Assembly (NCBI GenBank): GCA_963747775.1
Contig: CAVVGT010000004.1
Location: forward strand, 124,001-188,000
Direction of reading: 5' to 3'
Origin: JAGVSZ01 sp963747775
Lineage (GTDB): Bacteria; Pseudomonadota; Gammaproteobacteria; Burkholderiales; SG8-39
Length of the DNA stretch: 64,000 bases
Part shown: positions 27,168 through 36,200 of the stretch, piece after piece
Numbering within the stretch: position 1 is the stretch's first letter
How the letters are laid out: the number at the start of each line of letters is the position of its first letter
Notes under the pieces: model-generated
Database searches by the model: none
What the model was told of the DNA's origin: nothing
What the model saw: the letters and a program-made list of their open reading frames with translations, nothing else
Position numbers and translations under genes: made by a program

Positions 27168-28694
27168 CTAGGCGGCGTCCCGCACGAGGTGCCGGCAGCG
27201 CAGCAGCTCGTAGTCGGTGCGCCGCTCGGGCACGCCGACCGGCAGCAGCACGGTGTGGCGGCCGTTGAGGTCGAACGAGAAGCTCTGACCCGGCGCGTGC
27301 ACGCCGGCGCGCACCAGGAGCTGCATCTCGCCGTTCGGGGTGGTCGGATTCAGGAGAATGCCGGTTTCGGTGTCGTCGCTCACGATGTGGCCGGAGTGGA
27401 CCCGCAGCTGCACCGGCACCGCCCCGCGCGCAATCGTCTGAATCCCCACCGCGGCTTGCTGCAACGACGGCCGCGACAGCCGGCGCACGACGCCGATCAG
27501 CCAGTTCTCGCCGCCCTCGGGCTGCATCGCGAGCAGGCAGCCGATCCGCAGCCAGTCGCCGCGCACCTGCGGCACGAGCGTCCCGAACCCCCCGACGCTG
27601 ACGTTCTCGACGATCCAGCTCTCGTACGCGTTGCCGTCGAAAGCGAGCGAGTTACCCGGCTGCAGCACCTCGAGGATGCCGTCGAAGCCCCACGCGATCG
27701 TCAGTCGCGACTTCACGCGATGTCGCGCGTGGCGGCGTTCCAGCAACTTCGGCGACCAGCACGACTCGACGTGCTCGAGCACGCCGAGCGCGGCCTCCTG
27801 GGTCAGTGTCTCGCCCACGCCGAGCGACGGCGGGAACTCGCGGGTGTTGCGGATCTGCTGCACCAGCGCGTCGACCTCGGCGAACGCCGTCCCCGCGCCG
27901 AAGAAGCGGAGGCCGGGACTCGGCTGCGGGGCACGCGCCATCCGGACCGGCGGCTGGGCGGCGGTCAGGTCGATCCAGTACGGGGTTTCGGGCTGGTGCT
28001 CGCGCGCAATCAGGAACCGCGGCGCCCAGCTCGCGATCACCCGCTCGGCAAGCTCGATCTCGTTCGGGAGCAGACTGTCGGGCGAACACGCGCTGAGCAT
28101 CGCCGCGCGCAGGAACTCCTGCTCCACGGTCGACTCCGCCGGCACGCCGGGATAGACGGTCACTTTCGTGCGCGAGTGCTTGCGGGCCTCCGCGAGCGCG
28201 TAGACGCCGCTGATCATCGCCCAGACGCGCTCGTCGAGCGGTCCATAGCGCAAGTAGAGCCACTTGAGCTGCGTCGCGAGCGACCTCAAGCCGCGCACCG
28301 CGAGCAACGGCACCGCGCCCTTGAGCGCGTCGCCGCCCTTCGTACCGGTCGCGTACGCATCGAGACAGGTGACGTACCCCAACGCGGACGCCTTCCAGAA
28401 GGCGTAAATGACGCCCCATTGCTTGGATTCCTGGAGCTTCCCGAGCCGCGAGGCGCCGAGGTAGTCGCGGGCGAGCTTCCGCGCGGGGACCTGGCCCGCT
28501 TCGTCGATCAGCTGCACCAACTGCGCGCGCGTCTCGGGCTTGAAGGTCGCCTCGGTCGTGACCGACTCGAGCCAGTGCGTCAACTCGTCGAGCGCCTGAT
28601 CGGGCTCGGAAGGCAGCGCGGTCAGGAGGCGCTTGGCCTCCTTCAGGTCCGCCATCGGATGGTCGGACCGCGTGCTGCTGAAGATCCCGATCAT
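27168..28694 (-). CDS. Probable PilZ-domain c-di-GMP-binding protein of unknown function
   Basis: 508 aa, no signal peptide or clear membrane helix. I do not recognise the N-terminal 310 residues, which look largely helical (LKEAKRLLTALPSEPDQALDEL; QLVQLIDEAGQVPARKLARDYL; LLAVRGLRSLATQLKWLYLRYG). The C-terminal part shows the two PilZ signatures in order: an RxxxR-type basic motif RRHARHR (about residue 318) and NVSVGG (about 362) fitting (D/N)xSxxG, so c-di-GMP binding is likely. ATG at 28694 begins MIGIFSSTRSDHPM; a second in-frame ATG 13 codons later is possible. Convergent with estB with no intergenic bases. Confidence 0.7.
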   Translation of the reverse strand: MIGIFSSTRSDHPMADLKEAKRLLTALPSEPDQALDELTHWLESVTTEATFKPETRAQLVQLIDEAGQVPARKLARDYLGASRLGKLQESKQWGVIYAFWKASALGYVTCLDAYATGTKGGDALKGAVPLLAVRGLRSLATQLKWLYLRYGPLDERVWAMISGVYALAEARKHSRTKVTVYPGVPAESTVEQEFLRAAMLSACSPDSLLPNEIELAERVIASWAPRFLIAREHQPETPYWIDLTAAQPPVRMARAPQPSPGLRFFGAGTAFAEVDALVQQIRNTREFPPSLGVGETLTQEAALGVLEHVESCWSPKLLERRHARHRVKSRLTIAWGFDGILEVLQPGNSLAFDGNAYESWIVENVSVGGFGTLVPQVRGDWLRIGCLLAMQPEGGENWLIGVVRRLSRPSLQQAAVGIQTIARGAVPVQLRVHSGHIVSDDTETGILLNPTTPNGEMQLLVRAGVHAPGQSFSFDLNGRHTVLLPVGVPERRTDYELLRCRHLVRDAA

Positions 28695-29189
28695 GGCTCC
28701 CCCTCGACTCCGGGTCGTAGTCCCCGACGTAGGAAAGCAATCCACGAGCCACCGCGGCAACGCGGTGTGAACTGCGTCGCAGTCGGGCCCAGTCCGGGCG
28801 TGGGCGCTAGCGCCACGCGCGCCGCGTCCTTGACGCCCGTTGGGGTTTCGGGAGCCGGCGCCGCGGGCAGAGGGGACGAACGGCGCTGAAGTCGGGATGG
28901 ACGGGCGGGCGGGCTCGCCGCAGCGTGAACAATTCCGCATCGCGCGAGCGCGCGGAGCCGGACGCCCGGCGAGCACGTCACAGAGTCGACAGCTCCCTCG
29001 GGCCGACGAGTCGAACCACCGAGCGCGCCCTATTTGATCTGGCCGCGAATCTCCCCGGCGGGCGCAGTTGACAGGCGACTCTTAGCCGTGACTGCATACG
29101 CCTTGATCCGTCGCGCAGCGAGCCGAAGCGGACGTTGGTCAGCTAATATCGCGTCGGTGCGTGTGATTCAGCGCAACCGGAGGGCCATC
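28695..29189. other. Intergenic region, 495 bp, divergent promoters and possible island edge
   Basis: No convincing gene. It must hold promoters for the PilZ-like gene (-) and the sugar dehydrogenase (+). A TAATAT -10-like hexamer lies at about 29145-29150. The 12-mer TCGAACCACCGA at 29011-29022 is identical to the T-arm of the tRNA-Thr gene at 32641-32652 and may mark one end of an inserted segment. Base composition falls in GC from about 29030 onward. Confidence 0.45.
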
Positions 29190-30590
29190 ATGAGATCCTT
29201 TCGCCCGCTTGTCCTTGTGCTGATGCTGTCGACCATCGCACTGGGAGGCTCAAACTGCTCCGGTGGAGGAGATGGTGGCACCGCGTTTCAGGCGGGTACG
29301 CTGACTGTCCAGATCGCCGGGTTGCCCTCGAACGCCGATGCGAACGTCACGGTGAGCTCCGGCAGCGTCAGTCAGCTGGTAACCTCGAGCCAAGCGCTCA
29401 ACCTCACTCCGGGGCAGTACACGGTGAGCGCCGAGCCGGTGCTCACGGGACAGTCCGTGATGGGCCCGACCGCGCCGAATCAGTCGGTGACTGTCGCGGC
29501 GGGTCAGACCGCGACCGTGACGGTGAGCTATAACACGCTGCGCGCGCTCGCCTTGAGACTGGTGGAAGTGATCGGGAGCGGGCTCGATCAGCCGATCTTC
29601 CTCGCCTCGCCGCCAGGAGACACGAGTCGGATCTTCATCGCGGAGCGACCGGGCCGAATCCGCGTGTACCAGAACGGCACGCTACTCGCAACGCCGTTCC
29701 TCGATCTCTCCGCGCGAGTCTCGACCTCGGGCGAGCGCGGGCTCTTATCATTTGCGTTCCATCCGCAGTACGGGTTTAACGGTTGGGTGTTCGTCCATTT
29801 CACCAACCTCGCCGGCGAGATTGTCGTCGAGCGCTTTGTCGCCTCACCGCTGCCGAGCTCGAACGTAGCAGCTGCAGGGAGCACCCCAATCATTGCGATC
29901 CCGCACGCGACGTTCGACAATCACAATGGTGGCACGGTCGCGTTCGGGGCCGATGGCATGTTCTATCTATCGACGGGCGACGGTGGAGGGAGTGGCGATC
30001 CGTTCAAGAACGCTCAAGACAGGATGCAGCTCCTCGGGAAAATGCTCCGTATCGACGTGTCCGCCGCACCGTATTCGATCCCAGCCACCAACCCATTCGG
30101 TAACGAAGTATGGGCCGTAGGCCTTCGCAACCCCTGGCGGTGGGCGTTCGACAACCCGGCCAACCTGATCTACATCGCCGATGTCGGGCAGGACCGCTTC
30201 GAGGAAGTCGACGTTGCGGCCGCCAATGCTGCGGGACTCAACTACGGTTGGCCGATCACCGAGGGGAACGCGTGCTTCCCCGGCGACCCGTGTAACCAGT
30301 CTGGCCAGACACTGCCCGTCCTCGTGTACGACCATTCGGCGGGCTGCTCGATCACAGGCGGGTACGTTTATCGAGGGAGTGCGATTTCCGATCTGCAGGG
30401 ACGTTACCTTTATTCCGATTTCTGCACAGGGTTCCTCCGCAGCTTGCGCTTAGTGAACGGCAAAGCAATTGAGAGGGTCGACTGGAACATCCTTAGCGTC
30501 GGCAACGTATTGTCATTCGGCGAGGACGCCAACCGCGAGATGTACGTCATCGCCGGGTCAAACAAGGTATACCGCATCGCACCCCAATAA
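29190..30590 (+). CDS. PQQ-dependent sugar dehydrogenase-like (glucose/sorbosone dehydrogenase) exported protein
   Basis: 466 aa. Signal peptide about 1-20 ending near a Cys (GGSNCSGGG; not a canonical lipobox, so lipidation is uncertain), then a small beta domain (about 35-110, TVQIAGLPSNADANVTVSSG) and a soluble quinoprotein glucose dehydrogenase/sorbosone dehydrogenase beta-propeller (about 115-466): DQPIFLASPPGDTSRIFIAER, GERGLLSFAFHPQYGFNGWVF, FDNHNGGTVAFGADGMFYLSTG, RNPWRWAFD, DVGQDRFEEVDV. It would oxidise sugars or alcohols in the periplasm or at the surface, with PQQ. Ribosome site CGGAGGG (29178-29184). Less GC-rich and with different codon choice from flanking genes, suggesting acquisition. 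Confidence 0.85.
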   Translation: MRSFRPLVLVLMLSTIALGGSNCSGGGDGGTAFQAGTLTVQIAGLPSNADANVTVSSGSVSQLVTSSQALNLTPGQYTVSAEPVLTGQSVMGPTAPNQSVTVAAGQTATVTVSYNTLRALALRLVEVIGSGLDQPIFLASPPGDTSRIFIAERPGRIRVYQNGTLLATPFLDLSARVSTSGERGLLSFAFHPQYGFNGWVFVHFTNLAGEIVVERFVASPLPSSNVAAAGSTPIIAIPHATFDNHNGGTVAFGADGMFYLSTGDGGGSGDPFKNAQDRMQLLGKMLRIDVSAAPYSIPATNPFGNEVWAVGLRNPWRWAFDNPANLIYIADVGQDRFEEVDVAAANAAGLNYGWPITEGNACFPGDPCNQSGQTLPVLVYDHSAGCSITGGYVYRGSAISDLQGRYLYSDFCTGFLRSLRLVNGKAIERVDWNILSVGNVLSFGEDANREMYVIAGSNKVYRIAPQ

Positions 30591-30673
30591 TCACTGGGGC
30601 TGATGTGGACGCCGGTCGGACTCGATCCCGACGGGACGGCCATGCTTGCGTGGTCGCTGCGTAATTGACGGCG

Positions 30674-30886
30674 ATGCGGCCGCACTTCGCAATTCTTAAG
30701 GTCGTCGAGACGCCGCTCGGCGTCGTGGTCAAGGCCTTGAACTACGACCCGGCGCGCACCTTCGGCCCGTTCGCCACGTACGCGCACGCCGCGCGTCTGG
30801 TACACCTGCTGGGCCTGACTAGCAAGCTCGACCCCGCCGTCGCGCAATTCCTGCCCCATCCCGCCCGGGCCGAGCGCGCGCCGTGA
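30674..30886 (+). CDS. Small hypothetical protein
   Basis: 70 aa, unrecognised. It starts MRPHFAILKVVETPLGVVVK and has a mixed alpha/beta look with no motif, signal or membrane segment. There is no strong ribosome site before the ATG at 30674; a TTG at 30665 is an alternative. It lies 83 bp after the sugar dehydrogenase on the same strand. Could be spurious; the hydrophobic/charged alternation looks protein-like. Confidence 0.4.
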   Translation: MRPHFAILKVVETPLGVVVKALNYDPARTFGPFATYAHAARLVHLLGLTSKLDPAVAQFLPHPARAERAP

Positions 30887-31021
30887 ACCCGACGCCGCGG
30901 ACCCTCGGTTGGCTGCGCGCTCAGGGCTCCATGGCAGCGGCCGTCGAGCGTTGTCGCCCGCTCGTCTTACGCCCACTATCCTATCGCTGGTACCAGCGCC
31001 CTCAACACGAGGAGGACGATC

Positions 31022-31699
31022 ATGCCGAGCTTTGAGTTCGTTGCAAGGTCAGCAACACTCTTCATCCAAGCCGGGGAAGGGCCCTTAGTTTCGCGGCCCC
31101 AACACAGCCTAGGCTTCCGCGTCGCGTTGAGCAGTGTCGACAGGATCCGCCTTGCAACGAACGAAAAATTTCAAGACCTCAAAGGATTCGTCGTTGTTAA
31201 GCCCGCGCCCATTACGGAGGCGATCGACAAGATTGTCGGCGCGATCCACTACCTCAAAGACAACGACGAGGTGCCGATTGGCGTCGATTACCCCCCGGCC
31301 CGTTATAGCGTGGAGGTCGAGATACCCATCCCGCAATTCGAAGCGCTTCTCGACTCGGCACGTTCCGGACGCGTTCCCGAATCCATCAACATCTCCGTCA
31401 TGAAGGATAAAGGCATCAGGGAGCGCGACGGTAGCGGCATGGAATGGGATAACGTGAACGCTCCGAAGGTCCCCGTATCCGAAGTGACCTTCACCGTGCC
31501 GTTTGTGGTTCCCACCGATCAGGACGATCTGGAACAAAAACTCTTGCCGGACCTAGCACCACCGACGCGCGCCCAGCTCGATCAGCTGATGCAACAGCTG
31601 ACGCAGCAATTTGAGAGTCTCAGTGCCGAAATAGCGAAAGTGCGCGCGTGGGTCCCCATCGCGATCGCCGTGCTCGCTGTCGTGCTGTGGTTTAGGTAG
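31022..31699 (+). CDS. Hypothetical protein with C-terminal membrane anchor
   Basis: 225 aa, not recognised. Residues 1-165 are soluble-looking, with several beta strands (FRVALSSVDRIRLATNEKF; YSVEVEIPIPQFEALLDSA; VSEVTFTVPFVVP). Residues about 175-205 form a predicted coiled coil (LDQLMQQLTQQFESLSAEIA) and the last 20 are a single helix, WVPIAIAVLAVVLWFR, so it is a tail-anchored inner-membrane protein with a cytosolic head. Ribosome site GAGGAGGAC (31009-31017) is well placed before ATG 31022. Codon use (AAA, TTT, AAT more common than in neighbours) fits horizontal acquisition. Confidence 0.7.
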   Translation: MPSFEFVARSATLFIQAGEGPLVSRPQHSLGFRVALSSVDRIRLATNEKFQDLKGFVVVKPAPITEAIDKIVGAIHYLKDNDEVPIGVDYPPARYSVEVEIPIPQFEALLDSARSGRVPESINISVMKDKGIRERDGSGMEWDNVNAPKVPVSEVTFTVPFVVPTDQDDLEQKLLPDLAPPTRAQLDQLMQQLTQQFESLSAEIAKVRAWVPIAIAVLAVVLWFR

Positions 31700-31999
31700 G
31701 GCGCGAGCACCGCGCGGCGGCTCGCCCCCCTAAACCTCGGCGACCTCTTGGTCGCGGCTGAGCACCACTCGGAGGCAACCCACGCAATCGTGGACTTGAT
31801 CGCCGTGCGCTCTGCGCTGCTCGCGGCCCAGCTGACAGAGGGCGAGGCGTGAAGGGAAGCGATGTGGCCACTTCTCTGTTGAACCATCCTGCAAGGAAAG
31901 CCGCGCCTGGCGCTTGCGCGCGAGAACGCGGCGGGCCGCTAGACCGAGCGGGTCGACCTGGGCTGATCCCCTGAGCCACTGAGTCCCGCCGCGTGCGGG
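31700..31999. other. Intergenic, no convincing gene
   Basis: 300 bp between two unknown genes. A 50-codon open stretch on the + strand ends at 31852 (…DLIAVRSALLAAQLTEGEA) and looks protein-like but has no start codon; it could be a gene tail left by rearrangement. No repeat or hairpin of note. Confidence 0.3.
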
Positions 32000-32248
32000 C
32001 TACGCTTGCGGATCGTTCGCCCCTAGCTCCCCGCAGTGCTTGAAATAGAGCGTTTTCAGCCGTGCAAATTCGCTCAGGGGCGCTCCAGTGATGCGATCGA
32101 GAAACAAAAGGCGGAGCACCTCTGCCGGTGCGTGACGCTTCAACATCGACAAAGTTTCGTCGAGATCCGCAAGCGGAGTGTGGAGCACCGCGTCCGCGAC
32201 AGTGATCTGACGGGCACGCACGCGGTCTTCCAGCGCGTCAATATCCAT
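32000..32248 (-). CDS. Small hypothetical protein
   Basis: 82 aa, unrecognised, largely helical and acidic at the start: MDIDALEDRVRARQITVADA, then LADLDETLSMLKRHAPAEVL and LRLLFLDRITGAPLSEFARL. Start ATG 32246-32248 has GGGGGAGG 5 nt upstream, a strong ribosome site, which also excludes the longer open frame. No signal or membrane segment. It stands alone on the - strand downstream of the PEP-CTERM remnant. Function unknown. Confidence 0.65.
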   Translation of the reverse strand: MDIDALEDRVRARQITVADAVLHTPLADLDETLSMLKRHAPAEVLRLLFLDRITGAPLSEFARLKTLYFKHCGELGANDPQA

Positions 32249-32344
32249 AAGACCTCCCCCATGCGCTTCCCGCCCGCGTCTGACGCGCGGATCGCCTCGA
32301 ATGGTAAGCCTGCGGGGGAACACGTGCAGGACTACTCGGGGCCC

Positions 32345-32560
32345 GATCGCCAGCAGCGGCCTGCTGGCGGGGGCTCCCCGGGACCCGTTAGACCGAGTCC
32401 CAGCAAGGCGAGCGTGCCGGGTTGGGGACTTGCGTGGTCCCACCACCACCACCGTCACCGATCCAGCCGCTCAAGCGGCCATCGGGCCCGATCCCCTGAA
32501 TGTGCGCGGCTGCGAAGTACCCAGTCTTGCCCGCAGGTCATCCATATGGCGTCAAGCACA
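32345..32560 (-). pseudogene. C-terminal remnant of a PEP-CTERM sorted exoprotein
   Basis: Read on the - strand: GYFAAAHIQGIGPDGRLSGW (from about 32522), a Gly-rich linker GDGGGGGTTQ, then, after one base is restored near 32424, VPEPGTLALLGLGLTG, a textbook PEP-CTERM sorting signal (PEP motif plus hydrophobic helix). A short basic tail (about 32349-32369) follows in a shifted frame. No N-terminal part exists: about 25 codons upstream lies the tRNA terminator. So this is a truncated gene end. It implies an exosortase/PEP-CTERM system elsewhere in the genome or in the source of the segment. Confidence 0.5.
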
Positions 32561-32595
32561 TAACGAACGGGCACATCCTGGGGATGTGAAATGAG

Positions 32596-32617
32596 AACGG
32601 GGACCCAAGTCCCCGTT
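32596..32617 (-). terminator. Rho-independent terminator of tRNA-Thr (bidirectional hairpin)
   Basis: Perfect 9-bp stem AACGGGGAC/GTCCCCGTT with a 4-nt loop, starting 6 nt beyond the tRNA 3' end. On the + strand it is followed by TTTCGTT, on the - strand by CTCATTTC. It serves the tRNA and could block transcription from the left. Confidence 0.75.
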
Positions 32618-32622
32618 TTCGT

Positions 32623-32698
<76 letters not shown>

Positions 32699-32747
32699 AT
32701 CTTGCACCGCAAAGAGCGGCGCGGAGTATAGCAGCCCGGTCCTGCGC

Positions 32748-33172
32748 TCAGGCCGTGGCCGGGCGGGTGCGGATGATGACGTCCACGCCGTCGGTCACCG
32801 TACCGCGGCGGCGGCGATGGCAGCGCTTCCACCCGGTACCGCGTCGGCGGGGATGTCGGTCAGCCGCCCGTGACGACGTCGTAGAAATGGTGATGCGGCG
32901 TGGTGTTCGGGTCGTAGAACGACGCGGCTCGGGTCGACGATGAGCTCGCGGATGAGCTTCTTCTCGAGGAAGAGGCGCAGCGTGTTGTACACGGTCGCCT
33001 TCGAGGTCTCGGCGTGACGCGCATTCACGAGCGCGAGGATCTGGTCGGCCGACAGATGCTCGCAGCGTTCGAGGAGCACGAACGCGATCTCGATGCGCTG
33101 ATGCGTCGGTGCGATGCCGTGAGCGCGCAGCCGCTCCGCGACCGCCTCGCGCGTAATGCCCTGAAATTCCAT
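32748..33172 (-). CDS. Fur-family transcriptional regulator, frameshifted
   Basis: About 140 aa. The DNA-binding half is clean: GIAPTHQRIEIAFVLLERCEHLSADQI and HAETSKATVYNTLRLFLEKK (winged helix, about residues 20-75). The C-terminal half needs shifts near 32930, 32867 and 32800 to give FYDPNTTPHHHFYDVVTG (metal-ligand His-rich motif), LTDIPADAV and GVDVIIRTRPATA. No CxxC structural zinc motifs are seen. Fur, PerR or Irr type cannot be decided. The final frame ends with TGA at 32748-32750. It sits just after the pilus operon terminator, same strand. Confidence 0.75.
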
Positions 33173-33235
33173 GCGATTGATGGTAACCCAAACGTCTGGA
33201 CGCTGTCTAACGGCGCGCCTCGGCCGCCCAAGAGG

Positions 33236-33266
33236 CTCAGCCGCCGGTCGATGACCGGCGGCTGAG
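33236..33266 (-). terminator. Hairpin terminator after pilY1
   Basis: Perfect 14-bp inverted repeat CTCAGCCGCCGGTC/GACCGGCGGCTGAG with a 3-nt loop, 15 bp after the pilY1 stop. No good T-run follows (CCTCTTGG), so it may act with Rho or mainly protect the 3' end. It separates the pilus operon from the Fur gene. Confidence 0.6.
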
Positions 33267-33280
33267 GGTCGAGGTCGCGC

Positions 33281-36200
33281 TTATTGGACCTGGAACTGGC
33301 GCCAGCCGATCCGGCGGGCGACGCCTCCGGCCCCAGGCGGCGGGGCAGGCAGCGACTGGATGGTCGTGTCGGCCAGGGGCACGATCGCCTTGACCACGCC
33401 ACTCGGGAGCTTGATCACGGTCAGACCGACCGCGACCGCGCTGCCGATCCGAGTGCCGAGCGTGGTGCCGTTCAGCGAGTTGATCGCCGCGCGCGGGTTC
33501 TGGAAGTCGAACGCGTAGAAGAAGCTCTCGCCACCCGCGCTGCACGCGTCGGTATCGGGCACGTTGCTCGCGATGAGCAGGTTGCCCTGGATCAACTGCG
33601 GATCGATGTTGACGCGCTCGCCGGCCTGCGGCAGATCCACGCGCCATCCGAGCTGGGTGGCCCAGTCGACCGTCGTCGTCTTGCCGATCGTGACCGTCGT
33701 GCCCGCGAGCGAGGCCGTATTCGACACGATCCCGGAGTTCGTACGCAGATTTCCGAGGTTGGCGTTCGTGTCCTTGAACGCGTACACCGTCTGAACTGCC
33801 GTGCTCGAGAGGTCCGTCACCCCGAGGTAGGCGCCGGTGGCCACGTACAGCACGAAATCGCTGCCGATCCGGGTGATCTCCGGCTTCGTCGTGATCGGCT
33901 GCGTCGGCCCTGCGGTCTGCGCAATTCGCTTGGCCGCCGGTGTTGGCGCGGTCAGGTCGAACTTCCACACGTTGCCGAGCAGGTCGCCCCCGTAAACCGC
34001 GAGGGCGGTGTTGTCGACGGCGAAGTTGCTCGCAAGCGCGGTGATCTTGGCAAGCCCGCTCGGCGTGGTCGTGTCGCCTACGCCCGTGCCGTACTTGCCG
34101 GTCCCGACGGGAGCGCCGGTGCGCAGGTCGCGGATGTAGAGGTAGCCCTGCCCGTCGCCCGTGACCGTGTTGTTGTAGCCGGAGGTGAGAAGGACCACCC
34201 ATTGGCCGCTCGGGAGCTTGGTCACGATCGGGTTCCCATACGTGAACCCGAGATCCTTGTCGGCCCAGGTGCACACGGCGGCGTCGTCGCAGAACTCCCA
34301 GAGCGGCAGGGGGTTGCCGGGGTTGGTGATGTCGAGCGCGTAGTAGCCGCGACCGCCCCCGTTGAGCCCCCCTATGAGCACCGTGTGCCACGCGCCGCCG
34401 AAGTACGCGTCCATCACCGTCGGCGAGCCGTCCACGAAGTACGGTGCTTGATCGCGTAGTTCTCGTCCGCGAGCACGTGCATCTTTGGCATCACCATGGT
34501 CGGGACGTACGCCCACAGCTCCTGGCCGGTCGCGCCGTTCAGGGCGTGCAGCATCCCGTCGTTGGCGCCGACGTACAGGGCGGGCGTGCGGGACGTGGCC
34601 TGGAACGTCAGGTAGTCGGGCGTCACCGCATCGCCGAACTGGAACTGCGGCTTTGCGACGTACGCCGGCGTGGCATTGACCGTGTCGCCCAGCGTGTTGT
34701 CGCGGGCCCTGAACAGCGTCGACTCGTTCGTCTTGTCCCCGCGCAGGAAGTCGACCAGCTCCGGCCCGTTGTCGACCGTCGTGCGCTGCGGCGCAGTCAG
34801 GTTCGTCCACTGCGAAAGATTGCTGCCCTTGCCCTTGAAGTAGGCCTGGAGCGACGTGGGAAGGTCGGTGAACGTGAACGGGAGCAGGGTCGATCCGCTG
34901 CGGAAGAGAATCTTGCGGGTGGCCGGCACGACGCCGTTGAGCTGACTCTGCGCCTGCCACACCACGGCCGGGAGTACGGCGCCGGAGATCACGTCGATCT
35001 CGCGTGCGACGACCTCGCCGTCCCACTTTGCGGTGCGGTAGGTCGTGGAGAAGACGAAGTTGTCGGTGGGCGTGATGTTCGGCGTGGAGGTCGCCGCCGC
35101 GGCCGCCGCGGCGGTCTGCGACACGATGTTGGACAGCGCGTTGCCGAGGCCGTCGCTCAGCGAGTTCGGGTCGCGGGCGAAGAAGTACTTGCCGCGTCCG
35201 TTCACCGCCGCGTGCCACAGATCGTCGAGGGCGGACTGGTTGTCCTCCTGGGGCAGCGGCCAGTTGCAGGTGCCGGCGCTCCAGAAGCAGCCGGGATTCC
35301 CCGACTTGATCCGCGCGAAGTCGCCGGTCAGCGCCGTGTCGTAGTCGGTCTGGTACTTCAGCAGGCCGTCGACCAGGCCAAGCGTGAACACCGACATGTG
35401 CTGGTTCGGGTTCGGGTCGCGCGTGGACGTCGGGACGTTGTTCTTGCAGACATCGGCGCCGGTCGCCCCGCTGGTGCAGTTGTTGAGCGACGTGTCGCGC
35501 AGGTCGGTCTTGTAATAGTAGAGCGCGGTGTCGGCAAGCGAGCCCTTCGCGCCGATGTTGCCGTCGTAGACGCCGTTCGAGCGCGCGGAGTACGCCGGCC
35601 CGGTGAGACCGGTCCCCGAGTCCACGTTGTCGACGTCCGTGTTTGCGCTGTTGCTGCCGTTGATGTCCACCGGGTCGCCCTGGTTCCAGTACCCGTCGGT
35701 CGTGAGCAGCACGAAGTTCTGCTGGCACGAGTACTCCATCGGGTCGTCGTTGATGCCGTTGTTGATGCCGTTGCGCTTGTACGCGAAGTAGCGGCCAGCG
35801 CGTGAGAGCGCCTCGCGGAGCGGCGTGGCCTGCCCCACGTCCTGGGCGTACAGGATGTCGAAGAAGGCCTTCTTCTGCGTGTTGTCGAACGCCTTGACCG
35901 GCAGGAACTTGGTCGAGCTCACCGGGTTGCCGGGGTGGATGGTGATGAAGCCGATGCGATAGCGGTCGTCGAGCGGCTGGAACGCCGCGCCGGTCGCCGT
36001 CTTCATCATCAGAATGCGCGTGCGGTAGTACGCGTACCAGTTCGCGTAGTTGGTCAGCTCCTCGTCCGCGGTGCATACCGGCGCCGCGGCGCAGTCCGTG
36101 CGGCCGGTCCGGCCGCCGTAGGTGACGGTGTTCCAGGTCGCGCTCTGCGACGGGGTGAGCAGGTCGACCCGCCGGAACTGGCCGTAGCGCGCGAACTTCC

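Noticed and set aside
27159..27176. Palindrome GGCTAGCTAGGC where two convergent genes end
   Set aside because: It is simply two TAG stops back to back; too short to be a regulatory site on its own.
32426..32460. ACC-rich tract that looks like a microsatellite
   Set aside because: It is the Gly-linker coding sequence of the PEP-CTERM remnant on the other strand.
32301..32594. 97-codon + strand open frame before the tRNA
   Set aside because: No ribosome site, poor composition, and antisense to the better-supported PEP-CTERM remnant.
35080..35125. GCC/GCG trinucleotide run suggesting a repeat
   Set aside because: It encodes an alanine stretch (QTAAAAAAATS) inside PilY1 and is in frame.
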